The position numbers and the translations under genes were made by a program. Below, piece after piece: positions 58,762 through 64,000 of a DNA stretch of 64,000 bases. The notes under the pieces are model-generated. The model made no database searches and was not told the DNA's origin. It worked only from the letters and a program-made list of their open reading frames with translations. This stretch comes from Dyella japonica A8 (GTDB lineage: Bacteria > Pseudomonadota > Gammaproteobacteria > Xanthomonadales > Rhodanobacteraceae): NCBI RefSeq assembly GCF_000725385.1, contig NZ_CP008884.1, forward strand, positions 1,488,001 through 1,552,000, given 5' to 3'. How positions within the stretch are numbered: the first letter of the stretch is position 1; every line of letters begins with the position of its first letter.

Positions 58762-58787
58762 TGTCTGCCTCCGACTCAAAGCGGACA
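58762..58787 (+). repeat. GTCCGC palindrome, copy B
   Basis: TGTCTGCCTCCGACTCAAAG followed by CGGACA, between the MAPEG gene and the next small gene. Confidence 0.75.
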
Positions 58788-58812
58788 TAAATCAGGAGAT
58801 ATCGAGGGCCGC

Positions 58813-59223
58813 ATGTCCGTTGATACTTTCAGGTTTCCCCGGCGACGCTCGCTGCTCCTTTTCTGCTTGGCGACAGTCTTCCTGCTTGGCGCAGTTATAG
58901 GTCAGGCGTCGCTCACCGGATTCGTTGCTTCATCGGCCTTTGCGCTTGTCGTTGCCGCGATTGGTGCATCCGAATGGATGTACTCGGTGCGGGTAACCGA
59001 CGCGGAGATAGATGCTGGCTCGTTTATGCGCAGGCAATATGCGCTTTCGAGCATCAAGGCTATCAGCGTCCGGCGAACGAAAGGTGGGAGAACTGGCGCA
59101 GTTGAGCTTCAGGGAGGGAGGACACTCTGGCTGGATGGTGGCATTGCGAGGTTTGATGAACTCCTCCAGGCCATCAGTTCGCGGACATCACTCCCCATTA
59201 CCAAGCCGATTTGGGATCCTTGA
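58813..59223 (+). CDS. Small membrane protein with PH-like C-terminal domain
   Basis: 136 aa from the ATG at 58813 (GAGGG ribosome-binding site). Two adjacent hydrophobic helices (about residues 13-55) precede a soluble part (YSVRVTDAEIDAGSFMRRQY, SIKAISVRRTKGGRTGAVEL). The soluble part has the strand pattern of bacterial PH-domain proteins of the DUF304/YdbS type. Function unknown. AT-richer than neighbours. Confidence 0.65.
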   Translation: MSVDTFRFPRRRSLLLFCLATVFLLGAVIGQASLTGFVASSAFALVVAAIGASEWMYSVRVTDAEIDAGSFMRRQYALSSIKAISVRRTKGGRTGAVELQGGRTLWLDGGIARFDELLQAISSRTSLPITKPIWDP

Positions 59224-59230
59224 TTGTCAG

Positions 59231-59254
59231 GTCCGCTGCCGACCCAAAGCGGAC
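59231..59254 (+). repeat. GTCCGC palindrome, copy C
   Basis: GTCCGCTG, CCGACCCA, AAGCGGAC, seven bases after the preceding stop codon. Confidence 0.75.
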
Positions 59255-59305
59255 GCGCTGTTCGCTGGTCGGGTATGGTGAAACGGGGATCAAAAGGGGG
59301 AGCGC

Positions 59306-59836
59306 ATGCAAGTAAGACAGTTGGTAACGGTAGGCCTAAGGCTATTCGCCCTTTGGTTGGGCGTCGCTGCATTTCAGGCTTTTGGGCTCGTCGCTGTATT
59401 CAGAAGGCAAGCGATAGCTTGGGGTGATTCCCAATGGCTTGGGGTGTTGGCTGTCGGGGTGTTCATCGGCGCCGCGGCCATCGTCTGGGCAATAAGCGGC
59501 CCTCTTTCAAGATGGCTCACTTCCGGAATGCAGCAAGCAGAAAGTCCAAGGCTCAACGCAACTGATCTAGTGGCCACTGGGTGCGTCCTGATGGGCCTGT
59601 GGTGGTTGAAAGAGGCAATCATTCCTCTTCTTGGCCTATGGCTCAGGGCTGTCGCATTGTCTGCGGATGCCGGGAAAACAGCTTTTGACTGGCTTGGAGT
59701 TGGAGGGAGGATAGCCGCACTACTGGATGTCCTGCAGATCGGTCTCGGCATTTACTTCGTGACACGGCCCTACAAGATCGCGGCTCGCCTGATTCACGCG
59801 GCGACATCGTCGGCGGAAGTTATCAACGAAGCGTAG
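59306..59836 (+). CDS. Hypothetical membrane protein
   Basis: 176 aa with a GGGGGAG ribosome-binding site 6 bases before the ATG. Four hydrophobic helices (about 8-30, 44-64, 87-118, 138-155). No family recognised. Same strand as its two upstream neighbours and likewise AT-rich, with a palindrome copy on either side. Confidence 0.65.
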   Translation: MQVRQLVTVGLRLFALWLGVAAFQAFGLVAVFRRQAIAWGDSQWLGVLAVGVFIGAAAIVWAISGPLSRWLTSGMQQAESPRLNATDLVATGCVLMGLWWLKEAIIPLLGLWLRAVALSADAGKTAFDWLGVGGRIAALLDVLQIGLGIYFVTRPYKIAARLIHAATSSAEVINEA

Positions 59837-59848
59837 TTCGGTGGTCGA

Positions 59849-59875
59849 TGTCCGCTTCCGACCCGTAGCGGGCAT
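59849..59875 (+). repeat. GTCCGC palindrome, copy D
   Basis: TGTCCGCTTCCGACCCGTAG followed by CGGGCAT; one side carries a G:T-type mismatch. It lies 13 bp after the stop of the membrane protein gene. Confidence 0.75.
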
Positions 59876-59899
59876 CAGGAGCGAGAGTGGCAGGCCTGG

Positions 59900-60502
59900 C
59901 TATCGGGGCGTTGCCAGCTGGCTTGCGAGATGGGATTTCACAGATGGCCATTCGTCGCTCACGATGCTGTAGAAGGCCGTATTTCGTGGCTTGCCATTGG
60001 GCTCAATCTTGTCACGTCGCAGAATTCCCTCGAATGTTGCCCCGACCTTTTCGAGCGCACGCCGTGATCTGGCGTTGTCGGCCTTGGCTCGAAACTGGAC
60101 GCGACCGACGCCGAGCGTGTCGAAGCAAAACGTGAGCAGTAGCTGCTTGCATTCCATATTGATGCCGGTACCCCAGAACTCGCTTGCGATCCAAGTGACG
60201 CCGATCTCGACCTTTTTGTCGTCGGGATGAATGTCGAGGATCCGCGTGGTACCTATGATCCGGCCGCTGCCGCGAAGGCACACCAGGAACGGATACGCCT
60301 TGCCTAGCGCCCGGTCTTGCAACGCGGTTTTGAAGCTCTGATAGAAGATGGCAGGGTCCGAGTAGTCCACGGAAGTCAGGCGCCATATGTCTCGGTCGCG
60401 ACCGACATCGAAGAGTGCATCCAGGTGTTCTTCTTCCACAGGGCGAAGTTCAACCTGGCAGCCTTTGAGGATCAGTGGGTGTTGAAGCCAAGGAGTGAGC
60501 AC
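59900..60502 (-). CDS. GNAT-family N-acetyltransferase (RimJ/RimL type)
   Basis: 200 aa if started at the GTG at 60502 (MLTPWLQHPLILKGCQVELRPV); no strong ribosome-binding site, so the start is uncertain and an ATG at 60598 is in frame. It has the RimJ/RimL acetyl-CoA fold: VEIGVTWIASEFWGTGINME and VGRVQFRAKADNARSRRALE, then KVGATFEGILRRDKI. A likely protein or small-molecule N-acetyltransferase, substrate unknown. It is the only gene in this stretch, apart from the small hydrophilic one, on the minus strand. Confidence 0.85.
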   Translation of the reverse strand: MLTPWLQHPLILKGCQVELRPVEEEHLDALFDVGRDRDIWRLTSVDYSDPAIFYQSFKTALQDRALGKAYPFLVCLRGSGRIIGTTRILDIHPDDKKVEIGVTWIASEFWGTGINMECKQLLLTFCFDTLGVGRVQFRAKADNARSRRALEKVGATFEGILRRDKIEPNGKPRNTAFYSIVSDEWPSVKSHLASQLATPR

Positions 60503-60641
60503 GGTGCGCCTGTTGTGCAGATAGCCCAGAGAATGGGGACGTATTGCACACGCAAAGGCTGACGTACCCGTGTCGCGATGGAGGCCGTTCGAGGGCAAGC
60601 CGGTCGGGGTGGAAATGGGCTAGCCCGAAACTCGTTTCCAA

Positions 60642-60667
60642 GGTCCGCTTTCGACCCAAAGCGGTCG
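60642..60667 (+). repeat. GTCCGC palindrome, copy E
   Basis: GGTCCGCTTTCGACCCAAAG then CGGTC. Same orientation as the others although the neighbouring genes are on the minus strand. Confidence 0.75.
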
Positions 60668-60695
60668 CAAGAGGAAAGTCTGAGGGGCTGAGGCC

Positions 60696-60920
60696 CTATC
60701 TGGTGTTGGGCTTTGCTGCGTCGTGGCCACTGTCGCCCTGTTGATTTGCGCTGTCGCCGTCATCGTCGCAGGTGCCACCCGGAGCTCCCTGGCCGGCCAC
60801 GTAATGGGAGGATTCCCTTGATTCCGCATGCTGCTGGCCAGCTCGTGCCGGGCCCTGGCCTTTGGCTGCCCGGTCTTTCGCTTTCGCGTCGGAATCGCCT
60901 TTCACTTTGTGACTGGTCAT
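60696..60920 (-). CDS. 74-aa hydrophilic hypothetical protein
   Basis: ATG at 60920 preceded by GGGAGAGCAACG, a good ribosome-binding site. Almost no hydrophobic residues; rich in Lys, Asp, Ala, Gly, Gln and Ser (DAKAKDRAAKGQGPARAGQQ), with a DDDGDSANQQGDSGHDA tail. It looks intrinsically disordered, as in small stress-associated hydrophilic proteins, but no family was recognised. Confidence 0.5.
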   Translation of the reverse strand: MTSHKVKGDSDAKAKDRAAKGQGPARAGQQHAESRESSHYVAGQGAPGGTCDDDGDSANQQGDSGHDAAKPNTR

Positions 60921-61426
60921 CGTTGCTCTCCCGATTGCATGGGCCTGGCGCCAATCGCACTGGCATTATGTGCCGGCAATACGAAGCGCGCCGATAAGGT
61001 TCGGTGAAGGAGTGGGAACCCAGCTCAACATCGTGGTAACACGCTGGCTGCAGCCTCCTGCTTGGCTGGAAGGTGGAAAGCGCTCAGGTTGAGGCCGGCA
61101 GTCTTCCGAAGCCAGAAACGTCGAGTTCCAGCGTCCGCTTCCGACCCAGCGCGGGGGTTGCCGCGAAGATCCGCATTCGGCGTGGCGAGCGGTTCTACCT
61201 ATCCATGCGTGGTAACCATGGGCGATGACCGCCGCGGGCGTCGATCAAAATTCCCCGCCAATACGCTGAAGGTCAGCGCTCCCACGTCGCTCGGCATGCG
61301 CTACCTCCTGCCCATGCGGCTGGCCTTCCTGTCCCGTTATCCCGACCTGTGTATGGTCAAGGGCGACGGTGATTGCGGGGCGCCTGGCTAGAATGGTGTT
61401 TCAGACAGGCTGAGCGGAGCGTTCGG
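60921..61426. other. Gene-poor spacer with palindrome copy F
   Basis: 506 bp between divergently read genes. The only recognised feature is the sixth GTCCGC palindrome at 61132-61155. A -10-like TAGAAT sits at 61389-61394, ahead of the glycosylase gene. The open frame 61062-61391 crosses the palindrome and has no family resemblance. Confidence 0.6.
61132..61155 (+). repeat. GTCCGC palindrome, copy F
   Basis: CGTCCGCTTCCGACCCAGCG then CGGGG; the most decayed copy on its right side. Last of the series. Confidence 0.65.
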
Positions 61427-62050
61427 ATGCCCAGGGGATCTTCTCGACCGGTGGCGTGGCCGGGCCGTGTGCTGTCCCGGCCGTTCTTCGAGCGGCCGTC
61501 CACGACGGTGGCGCCGCAGTTGCTCAACAAGATCCTTGCCCGCGCGGATGGCCGGGCGGGCCGCATTGTGGAGGTGGAGGCCTATGTGGGCTCCATCGAT
61601 CCGGCCGCGCATACGTATCGCGGCAAGACCCCGAGGAACGCCACCATGTTCGGCCCGGCCGGGCATATGTATGTCTACTTCACCTATGGCATGCACTGGT
61701 GCTGCAACTGCGTGTGCGCCACGGGCGAAGGCGTGCTGATTCGGGCGCTCGAACCGCTTCACGGCCTGGACCTGATGCATGAGGCGCGCCCATCGGGAAC
61801 CCGTGAGCGGGATCTTTGCCGCGGGCCGGCGCGCCTGACGCAGGCCATGGGGATTGCCGGTGCGCAGAACGGCATTGACCTGGTCCGTGCACGCGACGGC
61901 TTCACCATCGTCGATGACGGCACCGCCCCGCCCGACGCGCTGCTGGGCGGGCCGCGCATCGGCATCCGGGTGGGCGTGGATTTTCCGTGGCGATGGAGCG
62001 TGCCGGACAATCGCTACGTGTCGGGCCGCATGGCGACCGCATCGCCCTGA
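61427..62050 (+). CDS. DNA-3-methyladenine glycosylase, AAG/MPG type
   Basis: Base-excision-repair glycosylase removing alkylated and deaminated purines. 207 aa from the ATG at 61427. AAG-fold landmarks: RPSTTVAPQLLNKILA, catalytic Glu in RIVEVEAYVGSIDPAAHTY, RGKTPRNATMFGPAGHMYVYFTYGMHWCCN (with the intercalating aromatic region), RGPARLTQAMGI and GPRIGI. GGAGC ribosome-binding site. GC-rich again, marking the end of the AT-rich stretch. Confidence 0.93.
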   Translation: MPRGSSRPVAWPGRVLSRPFFERPSTTVAPQLLNKILARADGRAGRIVEVEAYVGSIDPAAHTYRGKTPRNATMFGPAGHMYVYFTYGMHWCCNCVCATGEGVLIRALEPLHGLDLMHEARPSGTRERDLCRGPARLTQAMGIAGAQNGIDLVRARDGFTIVDDGTAPPDALLGGPRIGIRVGVDFPWRWSVPDNRYVSGRMATASP

Positions 62051-62104
62051 GTGGGGTTTTCCCCGTGCGTTTCGTCGCTGGAGCGCGCGTTGCACCTGGC
62101 GATG

Positions 62105-63034
62105 TCACGCGCGAGGCGTCAGCGCCTTCCTCGCCTGTGCCACCGCATTGTGCGCGTGCAGGCTTTCCTGGTGCTCGACGCGGATGTGGAAGTCCGCGAT
62201 GCCGTCGTCCGTCTCCAGCGCCTGCTGGATGCGTCGCGCGGCATCCTCGCAGAACATCAGGTTGCTGCCGTTGGCCAGCGCGAAGGCTTGCTCGTCCTCG
62301 CGCTTGACCATGGCCTGCACGGGCGTGCCCAGCGAGGCTTCGACGCGGTCGATCAGGGCAGGGGCATCCCAGGCCGAGCCATGGGCCAGCCGCGTCCACA
62401 CATAGGCCATGCTGCGCTGCGCATGCGGTGTGGCGGCTATGCCCTGCTCGCTGTCCAGCCACGCCAGCGCGGCATCGCGGGGCACGGGATCGGGCGAGGG
62501 GAATCGCCGTGCGAAGTGCTCGGTGATGACTTGCCGCGCCAGGGCCGCCGACGCAGGGCAGGTGGACGAATAGGTGACCTCGATGGCCAGCGAAACATCC
62601 ATGTCGCCGTGTTCCATCGTCGCTTCGATGGTCACCGGGTACACGCGCCACCCGTCTTGCCCGCTGCGCAGCGCCATGCGGCGCACCGGCTGCTCGAAAC
62701 GCAGGCGCAGGCGCGCGCGGTCGGCAAGCCCGTGCTGGGACTGCAGGAACGCACGCAGCAGGCGTTCGAGCATCACCGTGCTGATCGGCTCGGCGCCGAG
62801 GTGTTCGTCGATCAGCCGGTACAGGCGCGACATGTGGATGCCGCGCCGGTCCGTGCGCACTAGATTGACGAAGGCATCGACGCTGGCGATCACCTGCAGC
62901 GTGGTTGAGCCACCGGCATCGATGCGCACGGGCGTGGCGATGCGTTCCATCCCGACCCATGCCAGCTGGCCGCCCAGCGCGGGATCGACAGCGACATCGG
63001 GCATGAGGAACAGGGGTTCGGCGATCTGCTTCAC
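62105..63034 (-). CDS. folE2: GTP cyclohydrolase IB (FolE2)
   Basis: First enzyme of folate (and queuosine) synthesis, converting GTP to dihydroneopterin triphosphate; FolE2 is the isozyme that tolerates zinc limitation. 309 aa. Signatures: QLAWVGMERIATPV, RRGIHMSRLYRLIDEHLGAE, VTYSSTCPASAALARQ with the metal-binding cysteine, and NLMFCEDAARRIQQAL near the C-terminus. The STCPASAAL form belongs to a FolE2 subgroup where others have SLCPCSKEIS. It runs tail-to-tail with the glycosylase gene (54 bp). Confidence 0.88.
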   Translation of the reverse strand: MKQIAEPLFLMPDVAVDPALGGQLAWVGMERIATPVRIDAGGSTTLQVIASVDAFVNLVRTDRRGIHMSRLYRLIDEHLGAEPISTVMLERLLRAFLQSQHGLADRARLRLRFEQPVRRMALRSGQDGWRVYPVTIEATMEHGDMDVSLAIEVTYSSTCPASAALARQVITEHFARRFPSPDPVPRDAALAWLDSEQGIAATPHAQRSMAYVWTRLAHGSAWDAPALIDRVEASLGTPVQAMVKREDEQAFALANGSNLMFCEDAARRIQQALETDDGIADFHIRVEHQESLHAHNAVAQARKALTPRA

Positions 63035-63068
63035 GTCGGCACCGGGGGCAGGGGTGGAGGGCAGGGCG

Positions 63069-64000
63069 TCAGCGATGCGAAGCGTCGCGGCCCTTGCGCA
63101 GCGCGTTCACCGCCGCCGCCGCATCGACCTGTGGCGTGCCGCCCACCACCTTGCTGTTGGTCAGGAGCAGGTCGCGGACGCTGCCGGCATCGAGGTTGGG
63201 CGATAGCGACAGCAGCAAGGCGACGATGCCGCTGACGTGAGCGGCGGCCATGGACGAGCCGGAGGTGAAGTCGTAGCCCCCGCCCGGCTGGGTCGTGAGG
63301 ATGTCGTTGCCGGGCGCGTTCAGCACGCCAGGCGGTGCCGGCGTGCTGCCGCTCACGCGCACCACGATCACGCCGGGCGCGCTGTCGGGAAATCCGGCAT
63401 GGCTTCCATCGGGTGGCATCGCCGCGACGATGATGCGTTGTTGTTCCAGCAGCTGCCCAAGCAGCTTGTTCAACAGGGGATCCGGCGGTCCGCCAAGGCT
63501 GAGGTTGACGATGCGCGCATCGGTATCAAGGATCGCCGCCATGGCCTTGGCGAGCGTGAACGAATTGCAGCGCGCGCCTTCCTGGCTGTTGGCGGGATAC
63601 CAGCACGCCTTGTAGACGCTGATGATGGACCGTGGCGCGATGCCGACGATGCCCACGTGGTTGTCACCGATGGCGCCGATGATGCCGGCGACTTCCGTGC
63701 CATGCGGGTCGCGGTTGAAGGCCGGCCCGTTGCCATCGACTTCGTTGCTGGTGTCATGGATGCGCCCCTGAAGGTCGGGGTGCGAGGTGTCGACGCCGGT
63801 GTCGACAATGGCGATATGGACGTGGTCGCCCTGGCTGATGTTGTGTGCTTCGGCCGCGTCCGTTTCGACGAAACCCCGCTGCAGGTTGGCATAGGGGTCG
63901 TTGTACTTGTGCGCGTCGGACGACGGCGCCGAGTACACGGTGTAATCCTGCAGCGGTTGCGCCAGCGCGACGCGGTCATCCTTCGACAGGGCGGCAAGCA
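63069..64000 (-). CDS. Subtilisin-like serine protease (S8), partial
   Basis: 5' end beyond the right edge; 310 codons visible, beginning LAALSKDDRVALAQPLQDY, which resembles the end of an inhibitor-I9-like prodomain. Catalytic triad: Asp in AIVDTGVDTSHPDLQG, His in DPHGTEVAGIIGA, Ser in TSGSSMAAAHVSGIVALLL. The oxyanion-hole region is unusual: IIVAAMPPDGSHAGFPDSAPGVIVV lacks the usual AAGN. Two cysteines (KACWYPANSQEGARCNSF) could pair, consistent with a secreted protein. 34 bp separate it from folE2. Confidence 0.88.
   Translation of the reverse strand, partial: LAALSKDDRVALAQPLQDYTVYSAPSSDAHKYNDPYANLQRGFVETDAAEAHNISQGDHVHIAIVDTGVDTSHPDLQGRIHDTSNEVDGNGPAFNRDPHGTEVAGIIGAIGDNHVGIVGIAPRSIISVYKACWYPANSQEGARCNSFTLAKAMAAILDTDARIVNLSLGGPPDPLLNKLLGQLLEQQRIIVAAMPPDGSHAGFPDSAPGVIVVRVSGSTPAPPGVLNAPGNDILTTQPGGGYDFTSGSSMAAAHVSGIVALLLSLSPNLDAGSVRDLLLTNSKVVGGTPQVDAAAAVNALRKGRDASHR

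Noticed and set aside
58160..61160. Integron gene-cassette array (attC sites)
   Set aside because: The repeats lack the paired GTTRRRY / RYYYAAC core sites and no integrase is present, so the stretch is reported only as cassette-like.

Overview
The window is a GC-rich gammaproteobacterial chromosome segment. Gene content and order point to the Xanthomonadales, most likely the Rhodanobacteraceae (Dyella, Luteibacter, Rhodanobacter and relatives). Evidence: a dcw cell-wall/division cluster without murD, followed by lpxC, dciA, an M23 peptidase gene and secA; an intact lptD-surA-pdxA-rsmA-apaG-apaH operon; paired ubiquinone hydroxylases; and REP-type intergenic palindromes. The species is inferred from gene content only.

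Layout. 1-2400: lpoA (cut by the left edge) divergent from rsmI, then the RNase P RNA. 2600-18100: the dcw cluster mraZ-rsmH-ftsL-ftsI-murE-murF-mraY-ftsW-murG-murC-ddl-ftsQ-ftsA-ftsZ, read rightwards with mostly 4-bp stop/start overlaps. It makes the lipid II pathway enzymes (except MurA, MurB and MurD), the flippase/polymerase pair FtsW/FtsI, and the divisome core. 18500-24200: lpxC (lipid A), dciA (helicase loader, opposite strand), an M23 peptidase and secA. 24200-25340: 1.2 kb of repeats with no gene. 25340-32330 (minus strand): the LptD/SurA outer-membrane operon with pdxA, rsmA, apaG and apaH. 32490-34600 (minus): an HDAC-fold deacetylase, a PduO-type cobalamin adenosyltransferase and a probable BtuM cobalamin membrane protein. 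34700-39340: two flavin hydroxylases of ubiquinone synthesis, a periplasmic dienelactone-hydrolase-like protein, and the polyprenyl diphosphate synthase that makes the quinone tail (minus). 39475-41775: an MFS transporter and a DedA-rhodanese fusion.

42000-52820 is a Kdp potassium-uptake locus. Two tiny membrane peptides (the second is KdpF) precede kdpA and kdpB. A 66-aa unknown protein and an outer-membrane beta-barrel protein sit between kdpB and kdpC. After 0.8 kb of repeats comes the sensor/regulator pair kdpDE. 53050-56660: ssb, then a UvrA paralogue lacking the UvrB-binding domain. 56800-61000 is an accessory stretch of small single genes: an EAL protein, an ABM monooxygenase, a MAPEG protein, two small membrane proteins, a GNAT acetyltransferase and a hydrophilic peptide. 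From about 58160 on it is AT-richer and punctuated by six copies of one same-orientation palindrome. 61400-64000: a 3-methyladenine DNA glycosylase, folE2, and a subtilisin-like protease cut by the right edge.

Most of the window is conserved housekeeping DNA. The parts that depart from textbook arrangement are the probable BtuM/adenosyltransferase pair, the porin-containing kdp locus, the missing murD, the UvrA paralogue, the palindrome-punctuated small-gene stretch, and the intergenic repeat families, one of which carries a nested ~23-bp segment.
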